Source: an uncultured Methylococcaceae bacterium (lineage in GTDB: Bacteria; Pseudomonadota; Gammaproteobacteria; Methylococcales; Methylomonadaceae). Taken from it: DNA of 64,000 bases. The stretch lies in NCBI GenBank assembly GCA_913056195.1, contig CAJXMF010000003.1, positions 35,406-99,405 of the forward strand. Direction: 5' to 3'. Below the pieces are notes generated by a model that was not told the origin of the DNA, did no database searches, and saw only the letters and a program-made list of their open reading frames with translations. The position numbers were made by a program, and so were the translations under genes. Of this stretch, positions 43,348 to 54,372 are shown piece after piece. Position 1 is the stretch's first letter. The number at the start of each line of letters is the position of its first letter.

Positions 43348-45024
43348 TTAGTGTTCTCCTGTGTGCTGTAGCATTTCGGCGGCATGGTTACGGGTATTTT
43401 GCGTAATATGAATGCCACCGAGCATGCGTGCGACTTCTTCGATACGTTGCTCTTGGGTCAGCGTTTGTACGCTGGAACTGGTGACCGCGTCTTCGGTGTC
43501 TTTTCGGACATGCAGATGTTGATGGGCTTGTGCAGCTACTTGTGGCAGGTGGGTGACACATAACACTTGCCGGTTAGCGGCGAGTTGGCGCATTTTTCGG
43601 CCTACGATTTCAGCAATGCCGCCGCCAATGCCGGAATCAACCTCGTCAAAAATCATGGTCGGGACTGTTTTATCACGGCTGGTTATCACCTGAATGGCCA
43701 GGCTGATGCGCGATAATTCGCCGCCTGATGCGACTTTTGCCAGTGGTTTGGGCGGAAGGCCCGGATTGGCGCTGATTAAAAATTGAATGTTATCCAGGCC
43801 ATTGAGTTTGGGTAGTGATGACAGGTCGGTATCAATCTGGATAATAAATTCGCCTTGCGGCATGCCGAGTTCCTGAATCATCGCACTGATTCGGCGGGAT
43901 AGAATTTCACTTTGTTGCAGACGGCGTTGGCTTAATTCTTGAGCCAGTTTTTGATATTGCTGATGATATTTTTCGCATTGTAGCGAAAGTTGTGCAATCC
44001 GTTCATCGCTATGGGTCAGAAGGTCGAGTTCTTGCTCAATCTGCCGGGCTATTTGTGGTAATTCTTCGGCCTGGCAATGGTGTTTTCGGCTTAAATCCAT
44101 AATCAGGCTGATTTGGGTGTCTAAATCGGCCAGGCGTTCGGGGTCGAGTTCCTGTGATTCCAGAAAGCGGCGGAGCTGGTGACTGGCTTCGGAAATTTGA
44201 ATCTGAGCCTCTTCCAGCAAGGCGGTGATTTCGCCTAATTCAGGCGTGTATTGGCTTAGGTCAGTCAGTGCAGTGAGCGATTGTGCTAATGACTGGTTTA
44301 AAGATTGCTGTTCATTATCATAGAGTACATCCAGCTGTTGCTGGCCTTGGCATAAAATCAGGCCTAAGTTGGATAATTTGCTGTGTTCTTCAGAAAGCGT
44401 CTGAAAATTAAATTGTTCCAGATCGAGTTGTTGCAGTTCTTGCAGTTGATAATGCAGAAATTCTTCACGTTCGGTTTGGTCTTTGTTGTTTTGAGTTAAA
44501 CGCTTAAGTTCGGTTTGGGTTTGTTTCCAGTCGTTAAAAACCTGGTTTAATTGGGCGACTAAGGGCGGGTTCGAGGCAAAACTGTCCAACAGCCTGCGCT
44601 GTTCGTCATGTTGTAATAAGGTCAGGTGGGCATGCTGCCCATGAATTTCGACCAGTAAGCGTCCTAGCGCTTGCAGGCTTTGAAGTGTGGCAGGGCGATT
44701 GTTGATCCAGGCTTTGGAGCGGCCCTCTTGATTGATGATGCGGCGGATAATGCAATATTGATCATCATCAAGTTCGTGTTCTTGTAACCATTCTTTCGCT
44801 TTCGGTGCATCACTCAAATCAAATTCAAGCGAAATTTCAGCGCGTTGGCTGCCAGGACGGATAAAACCGGAATCGGCGCGATCGCCAAGCGCCAGCCCCA
44901 GTGCGGTCAGTAAAATGGATTTACCGGCACCGGTTTCTCCGGTTAAAACAGACATGCCTGGCTTGAGTTCAAGCATGAGGTTTTTAACGACGGCCAGGTC
45001 AATGATGTTGATAGTCGTAAGCAT
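43348..45024 (-). CDS. recN: DNA repair protein RecN
   Basis: LTGETGAGKSILLTALGLALGDRAD, LASGGELSRISLAIQV, FDEVDSGIGGGIAEIVG. Confidence 0.96.
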   Translation of the reverse strand: MLTTINIIDLAVVKNLMLELKPGMSVLTGETGAGKSILLTALGLALGDRADSGFIRPGSQRAEISLEFDLSDAPKAKEWLQEHELDDDQYCIIRRIINQEGRSKAWINNRPATLQSLQALGRLLVEIHGQHAHLTLLQHDEQRRLLDSFASNPPLVAQLNQVFNDWKQTQTELKRLTQNNKDQTEREEFLHYQLQELQQLDLEQFNFQTLSEEHSKLSNLGLILCQGQQQLDVLYDNEQQSLNQSLAQSLTALTDLSQYTPELGEITALLEEAQIQISEASHQLRRFLESQELDPERLADLDTQISLIMDLSRKHHCQAEELPQIARQIEQELDLLTHSDERIAQLSLQCEKYHQQYQKLAQELSQRRLQQSEILSRRISAMIQELGMPQGEFIIQIDTDLSSLPKLNGLDNIQFLISANPGLPPKPLAKVASGGELSRISLAIQVITSRDKTVPTMIFDEVDSGIGGGIAEIVGRKMRQLAANRQVLCVTHLPQVAAQAHQHLHVRKDTEDAVTSSSVQTLTQEQRIEEVARMLGGIHITQNTRNHAAEMLQHTGEH

Positions 45025-45060
45025 GGTTGAGGCTGTGTTAAACAGGCGTAAAGCATTCAA

Positions 45061-45948
45061 TTATATATGGTAACCGCTGCTCCAGTTGAGTTTATCGCGC
45101 AAAATACGAAAGAAATCATGGTTTTCAGGGTGTAGAATAATCAGTTGTTTGGCTTCTTTTTTGATTTTAATAATATCGCTGATGTGGACATCCGGGATCT
45201 CCAGGTGATCGCAAGTCACTAAGGCCTGGATTTGCTTGGTCTGGCTAAAGCGGATTTCAATTTCACAATCATCATCAATAACGACTGGGCGGTTAGATAA
45301 GGTATGTGGATTTAGCGGCACTAAAAGCAGTGCATTCAATGAGGGCTGAATAATCGGGCCGCCGGCGGATAAAGAATAGGCTGTGGAGCCGGTCGGGGTG
45401 GCGACGATCAGGCCATCGGAGCGTTGGGTGTTGAAATAAGTGCCGTTGATGGAGGTAATGATTTCAATCATGCTTGGCGTGACCCAGCGGTGGATAACGA
45501 CTTCATTCAAGGCGGTTTGCTGATGAATAATGGCATTGTCCCGAATGACCTGAGCATTAAGCAGGCTGCGTGATTCTTTTTGATAATGGCCTTGTAAAAT
45601 AAGATCCAGATGGGTCGCCAGCTCATCGGGCGAAATATCGACTAAAAAACCGAGACGGCCCAGGTTGACGCCAATCAGCGGAATTTGATCATTGACCACA
45701 GCGCGTGCCGTCGCCAGGAAAGTCCCATCTCCGCCGACAACGATGACAACATGACATTGTTTGCCCAGTGATTCAAGCGGGCATGGGGTGTAGTCAAAGC
45801 CTGATGCATATTTTTGGCTATGTTCGGTCAGAAATATGCGATAGCCTTTTTGCGCTAAAAAACGTCCCAGGCGGCAGAGTACGCTGGTGATTTCAGGTGC
45901 ATCAGGCTTGGTTGTGATGCCAATATTCTTAAAATTATAAGCGTGCAT
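45061..45948 (-). CDS. nadK: NAD kinase
   Basis: VVGGDGTFLATAR, GVNLGRLGFLVDI, TPTGSTAYSLSAGGPII. Confidence 0.96.
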   Translation of the reverse strand: MHAYNFKNIGITTKPDAPEITSVLCRLGRFLAQKGYRIFLTEHSQKYASGFDYTPCPLESLGKQCHVVIVVGGDGTFLATARAVVNDQIPLIGVNLGRLGFLVDISPDELATHLDLILQGHYQKESRSLLNAQVIRDNAIIHQQTALNEVVIHRWVTPSMIEIITSINGTYFNTQRSDGLIVATPTGSTAYSLSAGGPIIQPSLNALLLVPLNPHTLSNRPVVIDDDCEIEIRFSQTKQIQALVTCDHLEIPDVHISDIIKIKKEAKQLIILHPENHDFFRILRDKLNWSSGYHI

Positions 45949-45984
45949 GGGTGATGAGCAGCCAGTTGATTAAATGCTATAGTT

Positions 45985-46247
45985 TTAACCTGGATATTTC
46001 ACCAGCCGGTTTTGGGCCTCTGAACAAGTCACTGATGTATAAATATAAATCAAGGTTATTCATGACAAAAGGCAAGATTCATTTTGTCCCCGGTCCAAAT
46101 CCTATCCCGGCCCTGGCTGGTCCAGGCACGCCTGGGCTTGAATTTCCCTCAAGCCATAGCTATGGCACTGCCTTTCGGTCCAATTCATCGCTCAGACGCA
46201 CCTGTCCTGCGCCATCATCCGGGATACTGATAAAATATCCAGGTTAA
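45985..46247. mobile_element. 263-bp TIR-bounded element, putative MITE
   Basis: TTAACCTGGATATTT(CACCAG) at left and AAATATCCAGGTTAA at right: 15 bp perfect, 19/21 extended; TTAA at both ends. Confidence 0.6.
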
Positions 46248-46268
46248 TTTTAAATCAATTATAGTCTC

Positions 46269-46781
46269 ATGTTTTATTATTCATTACCTTTGTTTTTTAA
46301 TCAGATCAAAGGGGCCACACCGTCCGAATTATTTGGCATCGTCTTACTTTTTTTGCTTGTTTTAAGTTTGACGGCGCCGCCACCTGAACAGAAAGAAGAG
46401 GTGGAGCAGTCGTTGTTTGATGAGCATTATGTGCATCTATGCTGGTTGGGGTTGAAGCCTTTATGGACGGTGTTTTGGCCTTGGTTTGTGTTTTTTAATC
46501 TGGTTGTTTTTGGGGTCGATAGCTTAGTGCTTGCAGGCCAGCTCAGCGCATCGAGTTGGGATGATGTGTACTTTGTTCTGTGCTTGCCCAGCATCCTCTG
46601 GACAATAGCCGTCTGGCGGAATTCAGCGAATACACAGTATCGGATTTGGGCGGCTCTGGCACGATTGATGACTTTGGCGTTGTGGTTTGAATATGGCTTG
46701 AAATGGGTGATACGCTTTGATTATGCACGCATTTTTTTTAATTGTAATGAGGTCGTGTTGGATTATGCGGCGTGTTTTTAG
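46269..46781 (+). CDS. Hypothetical membrane protein
   Basis: ORF with several hydrophobic segments; adjacent to the DUF3047 gene. Confidence 0.55.
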   Translation: MFYYSLPLFFNQIKGATPSELFGIVLLFLLVLSLTAPPPEQKEEVEQSLFDEHYVHLCWLGLKPLWTVFWPWFVFFNLVVFGVDSLVLAGQLSASSWDDVYFVLCLPSILWTIAVWRNSANTQYRIWAALARLMTLALWFEYGLKWVIRFDYARIFFNCNEVVLDYAACF

Positions 46782-46784
46782 ACG

Positions 46785-47432
46785 ATGAAAAACAGGGCCT
46801 GGTTTTTTTTGAGTGCGCTGATGATGAGTGCGGTTTTGCTGGCGTCTGAGCGATTGATGGTCGGAAGATTTTCAGCTGGGGATTTATCGGGCTGGACGAC
46901 TCACAAATTTGACGGCGAAACCGATTATCGCTTGATATTTGATCAGAGTGGCCAAATATTAGAAGCCGATAGCCAGCAGGCCGCCTCCGGTTTGGTTAAA
47001 CAGCAAACGATTGATTTAAGCAAAACGCCTTTTTTAAATTGGCGTTGGAAGGTCATCAAGCGATCTGCTGCCCGGGATGAGCGGAGTAAAAGTGGCGATG
47101 ATTATGCGGCCAGAGTGTATGTGATTAAAAAAGGCGGGTTGGCCTTTTGGCGCACGAAGGCGATAAATTATGTATGGTCGGCGAATCAGCCACAAAACAG
47201 CGTATGGGAAAACGCATTTGCAGGCAGGCAAGCCATTATGGTAGCGGTCAGGGGGAAGGAGGATGTCGGCGGTGAGTGGATGTTTGAAAAAAGGGATGTA
47301 CGCAAGGATTTTAAACGCTTTTTTAATGAGGATATTCTGGAAATTGATGCGGTCGCGATTATGACCGATACCGATAATGCTGGCGGGCAAGCCATCGCGG
47401 AATATGGCGATATTTATTTTACAGCAGATTGA
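46785..47432 (+). CDS. DUF3047 family protein
   Basis: LNWRWKVIKRSAARDERSKSGDDYAARVYVI...AINYVWSANQP...DTDNAGGQAIAEYGDIYF. Confidence 0.85.
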   Translation: MKNRAWFFLSALMMSAVLLASERLMVGRFSAGDLSGWTTHKFDGETDYRLIFDQSGQILEADSQQAASGLVKQQTIDLSKTPFLNWRWKVIKRSAARDERSKSGDDYAARVYVIKKGGLAFWRTKAINYVWSANQPQNSVWENAFAGRQAIMVAVRGKEDVGGEWMFEKRDVRKDFKRFFNEDILEIDAVAIMTDTDNAGGQAIAEYGDIYFTAD

Positions 47433-47463
47433 CAGATGGCTGATTAGCTGGTAGCTTTGCCCG

Positions 47464-47490
47464 CTGGCACTCGTTTATACTGAGTGCTAA
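47464..47490 (+). promoter_or_regulatory. CIRCE element (HrcA operator)
   Basis: CTGGCACTC-N9-GAGTGCTAA (two mismatches in left arm), just upstream of hrcA; TATACT -10-like hexamer inside the spacer. Confidence 0.88.
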
Positions 47491-47502
47491 CAGGTGAGGT
47501 TT

Positions 47503-48549
47503 ATGAATACATCAATTGATAATCACAATTTAGATGAACGGTCACTGTTGCTTTTGAAAGCCCTGGTTGAGCGTTATGTGCAGGATGGTCAGCCAGTCGG
47601 TTCCAGAGTCTTGTCAAAAGACAGTCAACTGAATCTGAGTCCGGCTACGATTCGCAATGTGATGGCAGATCTGGAAGACATGGGGTTGATTCGTTCGCCG
47701 CATACGTCAGCGGGTCGGGTGCCGACGGTGAGTGGTTATCGTTTGTTTGTCGATAGCTTGTTGACCGTTCAATCGGTCGACAAGGCCTTGTTAAACAAGG
47801 TAAATAATGAATTTAACGCCTCAATGGAAAAGGATGAGGCCGTGGAGAAGGCATCCAAAATCCTGTCAGAAGTGACACGGATGGCGGGTGTCGTGACCTT
47901 ACCTAACCGGGAGATTGTTCAGTTCAGGCATATTGAGTTTCTGAAATTATCCAATAATCGGATTTTGGTGATTTTTGTCGCCGATGAACAGGAGGTTCAT
48001 AATAAAATCATCCATACGGATCGCACATTTTCGGCCGCGGAGTTGCAGCAGGCGGCGAATTATCTGAATTCAATTTATGCCGGCGAGAGTCTGGCGGACG
48101 TTCGGGAAGCCATCGTCAAAGACCTGGAGCACAATCAACAGCAGGTCAATCAGGCGATGATTGATGCGGTGACGATGGCGCAGCACGTGTTTGAAAACAC
48201 GCCACATGAAGATTACGTTGTCAGTGGACAGACTAATCTGATGGATTTTTCAGAATTATCCAATATGGAGCGCTTGAAACAATTATTTGAAGCGTTTAAT
48301 CAAAAACAATCCGTATTACATTTATTGGACAAGTGTCAACATGCCGAGGGTGTGCAGATTTTTATCGGTGAAGAATCGGATTATGAACCGTTCCAGGAAT
48401 GCTCGCTGGTAACCGCTCCGTATAGCGCCGAGGGTCAGGTATTGGGCGTTTTGGGGGTGATAGGGCCGACCCGGATGGCCTATGAAAAAGTCATTCCTTT
48501 TGTGGATGTGACGGCAAAATTATTGGGCGCGGCCTTGAAGAATCGATGA
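47503..48549 (+). CDS. hrcA: Heat-inducible transcription repressor HrcA
   Basis: LVERYVQDGQPVGSRVLSKDSQLNLSPATIRNVMADLEDMGLI; VLGVLGVIGPTRMAYEKVIPFV. Confidence 0.97.
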   Translation: MNTSIDNHNLDERSLLLLKALVERYVQDGQPVGSRVLSKDSQLNLSPATIRNVMADLEDMGLIRSPHTSAGRVPTVSGYRLFVDSLLTVQSVDKALLNKVNNEFNASMEKDEAVEKASKILSEVTRMAGVVTLPNREIVQFRHIEFLKLSNNRILVIFVADEQEVHNKIIHTDRTFSAAELQQAANYLNSIYAGESLADVREAIVKDLEHNQQQVNQAMIDAVTMAQHVFENTPHEDYVVSGQTNLMDFSELSNMERLKQLFEAFNQKQSVLHLLDKCQHAEGVQIFIGEESDYEPFQECSLVTAPYSAEGQVLGVLGVIGPTRMAYEKVIPFVDVTAKLLGAALKNR

Positions 48550-48561
48550 TTGCCCCCATTA
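48534..48561 (+). promoter_or_regulatory. Candidate sigma32 promoter upstream of grpE
   Basis: CTTGAA-N14-CCCCATTA at the 3' end of hrcA. Confidence 0.7.
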
Positions 48562-48601
48562 CTGGATTTATTAAATAAATATTTCATTGGAGCGAATGAT
48601 T

Positions 48602-49216
48602 ATGAGTGACAAACAACCGACATCTGAACAGGATTTGCCGGAGCAAGAACTGGATTCTGCTCAAAATGATGCTCAGGTAGAGAATGCAGTAGATGACGAT
48701 ATTGAAACACTGAAGAAAAAGTTGGCCGAGGCCGAAAAAAAGGCTGAGGAAAATTGGGATAAGGCGGTGCGTGCCGTCGCTGAAATGGAAAATATGAAAA
48801 AGCGTATTCAACGTGATCTTGAAAATGCGCATAAATATAGTCTGGAAAAAATGGCTAAAGAACTGTTGACGGTTATTGATAGCCTTGAGTTGGGCATATT
48901 GGCTGCAAACAGCGACCATCCTGAAGTGCAAAAGCATAAGGAAGGCAGTGAGTTAACTAAAAAGCAACTGGAGTCTGTATTTTCCAAGTTTAACATTGAA
49001 GCCATTGATCCAATGGGGCAGCCGTTTGATCCGGAAAAGCACCAGGCCATGTCAATGCAGCCGACATCGGATGTCGAGCCTAATACGGTTATCAATGTGT
49101 TTCAAAAGGGTTACACCTTGAATGACCGGTTGATTCGGCCTGCGATGGTCGTGGTGTCCAAAGCGGATGACGCGCAAAAGCCCGATGAGAACACAAAAAT
49201 TGATGAGCAGGCTTGA
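48602..49216 (+). CDS. grpE: Nucleotide exchange factor GrpE
   Basis: RAVAEMENMKKRIQRDLENAHKYSLEKMAKELL...FDPEKHQAMSM. Confidence 0.96.
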   Translation: MSDKQPTSEQDLPEQELDSAQNDAQVENAVDDDIETLKKKLAEAEKKAEENWDKAVRAVAEMENMKKRIQRDLENAHKYSLEKMAKELLTVIDSLELGILAANSDHPEVQKHKEGSELTKKQLESVFSKFNIEAIDPMGQPFDPEKHQAMSMQPTSDVEPNTVINVFQKGYTLNDRLIRPAMVVVSKADDAQKPDENTKIDEQA

Positions 49217-49281
49217 AATTGCAATAACGAGCCGCATATTAAAACTAACAGATTAATTTAAGACAATAACTGGAGAGATCA

Positions 49282-51222
49282 ATGGGAAAAATAATTGGAA
49301 TTGACTTGGGAACCACAAATTCCTGTGTGGCGGTGCTGGAAAACGGTAAGCCACGTGTGATTGAAAATAGTGAAGGCGCAAGAACGACGCCTTCGGTTAT
49401 CGCATTTACTGATAACGATGAGGTTTTAGTCGGTCAAGCGGCCAAGCGGCAAGCGGTAACCAATCCTGATAACACGTTATTCGCCATCAAGCGCTTGATT
49501 GGGCGTAAATTTGAGGATGATGTGGTACAAAAAGACATCAGCATGGTGCCTTATAAAATCGTTAAGGCTGAAAATGGTGATGCCTGGGTTGATGTGCGTG
49601 GTAAGAAAATGGCGCCGCCTGAAGTGTCATCAAGAGTATTGATGAAGTTGAAAAAAGATGCTGAAGCATTTTTAGGCGAAGAAGTCACAGAAGCTGTCAT
49701 TACGGTACCGGCTTATTTTAACGACTCACAACGCCAGGCGACAAAAGATGCCGGACGGATTGCGGGTCTCGATGTCAAACGGATTATCAACGAGCCAACG
49801 GCTGCGGCACTGGCTTATGGTATGGACAAAGCACCGGGTGATGTGACGCTGGCCGTTTATGATCTGGGGGGTGGTACCTTTGATATTTCTATCATCGAAA
49901 TTGCGGAAGTCGAAGGCGAGCATCAGTTTGAGGTATTGTCTACCAATGGTGATACCTTCCTGGGTGGTGAAGATTTCGACTTGAGAATCATTGATTATTT
50001 GGCCGATGAGTTCAAGAAAGATGCTGGCATTGATTTGCATAACGATCCATTGGCGCTGCAGCGTTTGAAAGAAGCGGCCGAGAAAGCCAAGATTGAACTG
50101 TCATCAGCGGAACAAACCGATGTCAATCTGCCTTATGTTACAGCTGATGCTTCAGGGCCTAAACATTTAAATGTCAAGCTGACGCGCGCGAAACTGGAAT
50201 CGCTGGTTGAAGATCTGATTGAAAGAACGCGTAAACCGTGTGAACAAGCGTTGAAAGATGCTGGATTATCTGCTTCCGACATTAATGATGTGATTCTGGT
50301 GGGTGGCCAGACGCGTATGCCTAAAGTTCAGGAGATGGTTAAAAACATCTTTGGCAAAGATCCGCGCAAAGATGTTAACCCCGATGAAGCGGTGGCATTA
50401 GGTGCAGCGATTCAGGCGGGTGTGTTAGGCGGCGATGTCAAAGATGTCTTGTTGCTGGATGTCACACCACTGTCTTTGGGTATTGAAACCATGGGTGGTG
50501 TGATGACCAAACTGATCGAGAAAAATACCACGATTCCGACCAGTGCATCACAGGTATTCTCGACAGCGGAAGACAATCAGACGGCGGTAACGGTGCATGT
50601 CTTGCAAGGTGAGCGGGAAATGGCATCGGCGAACAAATCGTTAGGGCGGTTTGATTTGACTGATATTCCACCTGCTCCACGCGGTGTGCCACAAATTGAG
50701 GTGACCTTTGATATTGATGCCAACGGTATTTTGAATGTATCGGCGAAAGATAAGGCCACTGGAAAACAGCAGTCGATTGTCATCAAGGCGTCCAGCGGCT
50801 TGTCTGAGGAAGAGGTCGATCGCATGGTTAAGGATGCCGAGGCACATGCTGAAGAAGATAGAAAACTAAAAGAGCTGGTGACGGCGCGTAATGCGGCAGA
50901 AGGTATGATTCACGCGACTGAAAAATCGCTGGAGGAACTCGGCGATCAGGTCTCTGGCGATGAAAAATCGGCGATTGAAACAGCAATCAATGAACTGAAA
51001 GAATCGGTTAAAGGCGATGATAAAGACGCCATTGAGGCTAAAACCAAAGCCTTGACTGATTTGTCAGGTAAATTAGCCGAAAAAGCTTATGCACAGCAAG
51101 GCGGTGCAGACGCTTCGGCAGAATCGGCTGCGGCGGGTGCAAATGCTGAATCAGCTTCTTCAGCCGATGACGGTGTTGTTGATGCTGAATTCGAAGAAGT
51201 TAAGGATGATGATAAAAAATAA
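49282..51222 (+). CDS. dnaK: Chaperone DnaK
   Basis: [29 protein letters not shown]. Confidence 0.99.
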   Translation: MGKIIGIDLGTTNSCVAVLENGKPRVIENSEGARTTPSVIAFTDNDEVLVGQAAKRQAVTNPDNTLFAIKRLIGRKFEDDVVQKDISMVPYKIVKAENGDAWVDVRGKKMAPPEVSSRVLMKLKKDAEAFLGEEVTEAVITVPAYFNDSQRQATKDAGRIAGLDVKRIINEPTAAALAYGMDKAPGDVTLAVYDLGGGTFDISIIEIAEVEGEHQFEVLSTNGDTFLGGEDFDLRIIDYLADEFKKDAGIDLHNDPLALQRLKEAAEKAKIELSSAEQTDVNLPYVTADASGPKHLNVKLTRAKLESLVEDLIERTRKPCEQALKDAGLSASDINDVILVGGQTRMPKVQEMVKNIFGKDPRKDVNPDEAVALGAAIQAGVLGGDVKDVLLLDVTPLSLGIETMGGVMTKLIEKNTTIPTSASQVFSTAEDNQTAVTVHVLQGEREMASANKSLGRFDLTDIPPAPRGVPQIEVTFDIDANGILNVSAKDKATGKQQSIVIKASSGLSEEEVDRMVKDAEAHAEEDRKLKELVTARNAAEGMIHATEKSLEELGDQVSGDEKSAIETAINELKESVKGDDKDAIEAKTKALTDLSGKLAEKAYAQQGGADASAESAAAGANAESASSADDGVVDAEFEEVKDDDKK

Positions 51223-51376
51223 GTCGATAAGGCTTTTATGATGAAGAACTGCGTCAGGTTTTGGCGCAGTTCTTTTTGTTTGTGGATGCAGAAACAAGAT
51301 TTGTAGGTACGGTTAGCGTCAGCGTAATCGTACAGCGCTATAGGAACTATGTTAAAATCGACAGATTTCGATTTTG

Positions 51377-51412
51377 ATGCGCAATGCATATTTTAGAGTG
51401 TGTATTGCGCAT
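51377..51412. repeat. Inverted repeat in the dnaK-dnaJ intergenic region
   Basis: ATGCGCAATGCA...TGTATTGCGCAT with one G-T type mismatch. Confidence 0.55.
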
Positions 51413-51487
51413 TAAAAACACACTATAGATTAACACTGAGGGTAAAAAAATCTCCTGCATTTTAACTATAAGGAGGTTGATTGAATC

Positions 51488-52630
51488 ATGGCAAAAGAAG
51501 ACTACTATAAAATTTTAGGGATAGCCAGAACGGCCAGTGAAGTCGAAATCAAGAAGAGTTATCGCAGGCTTGCGATGAAGTATCATCCTGACCGGAATAA
51601 GGGTGATTCTGCAGAGGCTGAAATTAAATTCAAGGAAATTAAAGAGGCTTATGAGGTGTTGTCCGACCCGAAAAAAAGATCGGCTTATGATCAGTTCGGG
51701 CATGCCGGCGTGGATAACTCATTTGGTGGTGGTGCCGGTGGTTTCAGCGGCGCTGAAAGTTTCAGTGATATTTTTGGTGATGTCTTCGGGGATATTTTTG
51801 GCGGAGGCGGACGCCAGCACAGTGGTGGCGGTGCACAGCGTGGTGCAGATTTACGTTACAATCTGGAGTTGACGCTTGAAGAGGCTGTGCATGGAACCGA
51901 AGCTACGGTCAAAGTGCCGGTTATGGTCAAGTGTGACGAATGCGGCGGCTCGGGCGCTAAAAAAGGCAGTGCGCCGGTGACCTGTAGCACTTGTCATGGT
52001 CATGGTCAGGTCAGGATGCAGCAAGGCTTCTTTTCTATTCAACAAACTTGTCCAACCTGTCATGGATCGGGGCAGAAAATCAAGGACCCTTGCCGTAAAT
52101 GCCACGGGCAGGGGCGGGTTCAAGAAACGAAAACCTTGTCGGTTAAAGTCCCGGCCGGGGTTGATACCGGGGATCGGATACGATTGGCCGGTGAAGGTGA
52201 AGCCGGGGTTATGGGCGGCCCTGCCGGTGATCTTTATGTTCAGGTTCATGTCAAAGAGCATCCGATTTTTACGCGGGAGGGCGCGGATTTATATTGTGAG
52301 GTGCCGATCAATTTCCCGACAGCTTGTCTGGGCGGAGAGATGGAGGTGCCCACTTTAGATGGCAAGGTTAAATTGAAAATACCGGCTGAAACCCAAACCG
52401 GAAAATTATTTCGTTTGCGTGGAAAAGGTGTAAAACCGGTACGGGGTGGTGCGGCTGGTGATTTAATCTGCCGGGTCGTTATTGAAACCCCCGTAAAGCT
52501 GAATAAAGAGCAGCGCGAATTATTGGAAAAATTGCGACAATCATTGTCGGGTGGTGGCAAGCATCATAGTCCTCAGGAACATTCCTGGACCGATAGTGTG
52601 AAAAGCTTTTTTGATAAATTGACAGGATAA
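51488..52630 (+). CDS. dnaJ: Chaperone DnaJ
   Basis: J domain [13 protein letters not shown]; four CxxCxGxG zinc repeats. Confidence 0.98.
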   Translation: MAKEDYYKILGIARTASEVEIKKSYRRLAMKYHPDRNKGDSAEAEIKFKEIKEAYEVLSDPKKRSAYDQFGHAGVDNSFGGGAGGFSGAESFSDIFGDVFGDIFGGGGRQHSGGGAQRGADLRYNLELTLEEAVHGTEATVKVPVMVKCDECGGSGAKKGSAPVTCSTCHGHGQVRMQQGFFSIQQTCPTCHGSGQKIKDPCRKCHGQGRVQETKTLSVKVPAGVDTGDRIRLAGEGEAGVMGGPAGDLYVQVHVKEHPIFTREGADLYCEVPINFPTACLGGEMEVPTLDGKVKLKIPAETQTGKLFRLRGKGVKPVRGGAAGDLICRVVIETPVKLNKEQRELLEKLRQSLSGGGKHHSPQEHSWTDSVKSFFDKLTG

Positions 52631-53440
<810 letters not shown>

Positions 53441-53460
53441 TTGTGAAGGGTTGATAGTTC

Positions 53461-54372
53461 TTGGGCAGAATCGTAATTTTTACCGATGACCCGGGTTGGC
53501 ATGGAGAGCAGTTGCGGCTGTCTTGTGCCAAACGGGGATTTGCGGCTGACTATGTGTCATTGACCCGCTGCCAATTGCAGTGTCAACCAGGCTTGCCATA
53601 CATTCACATTCCAGGCTTTAAATCATTGCCGGATGCCGCTGTGGTACGCGGTGTGCCGGGTGGTTCATTGCAGGAAGTCATTTTTTATCTGGATATTTTG
53701 CATGCACTGCAAATTGCCGGCGTGCCGGTCTATAATGATGCAGGCGCTGTTGAGCGCAGTGTCGATAAAGCTATGACCAGTGTGTTGTTACAACAGGCAG
53801 GCTTGCCCACGCCGCCGACCTGGGTAGTGCGTGACAGGGATGAGGCGCTGGCCATTGCAGAATCTGAACTGACGGCTGGTCATTTGTTGATCAGTAAGCC
53901 AATATTTGGCTCACAGGGCGAAGGCATTCGGCGACTTGAAAAAATGACCGATTTGTTCTGGCTGACCAGTAGCCAGGGCATTTATTATTTACAGCGTTTC
54001 ATTAACTGTCGCGGAAACGGCTATTCAGATATTCGGGTTTTTGTTATTAATGGCCAAGTGATGACGGCTATGCGTAGAATGGGCCAATCCTGGTTGAATA
54101 ATGTCGCCAAAGGTGCTGCATGCGAGACGATTAAAATTTCGGACTATTTAGCTGATTTGGCGATTCAGGCTGTTGCAGCCTTGCAAATGGATTATGCGGG
54201 TGTCGATATTATTCAGGATAATGATGGGCGCTATCATATTATCGAAGTGAATAGCATTCCAGCGTGGAAAGGCCTGTATAAAACGACTGGACTGAATATG
54301 GCGGATTATCTGGTAGCGGATCTGGTTGATCGTTATTTGTCCTCACCTTTCAAATGCAGTGCCGTAACATGA
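53461..54372 (+). CDS. RimK-like ATP-grasp ligase (methylotroph H4MPT-cluster type, orf5)
   Basis: ISKPIFGSQGEGIRRL, RDIRVFVI-like YSDIRVFVINGQVMTAMRR, VDIIQDNDGRYHIIEVNSIPAWKGL; start codon TTG as annotated in the ORF track. Confidence 0.82.
   Translation: MGRIVIFTDDPGWHGEQLRLSCAKRGFAADYVSLTRCQLQCQPGLPYIHIPGFKSLPDAAVVRGVPGGSLQEVIFYLDILHALQIAGVPVYNDAGAVERSVDKAMTSVLLQQAGLPTPPTWVVRDRDEALAIAESELTAGHLLISKPIFGSQGEGIRRLEKMTDLFWLTSSQGIYYLQRFINCRGNGYSDIRVFVINGQVMTAMRRMGQSWLNNVAKGAACETIKISDYLADLAIQAVAALQMDYAGVDIIQDNDGRYHIIEVNSIPAWKGLYKTTGLNMADYLVADLVDRYLSSPFKCSAVT

Noticed and set aside
45951-46247. 98-aa plus-strand ORF
   Set aside because: Coincides with the TIR-bounded repeat element; proline/serine-rich translation without domain signal
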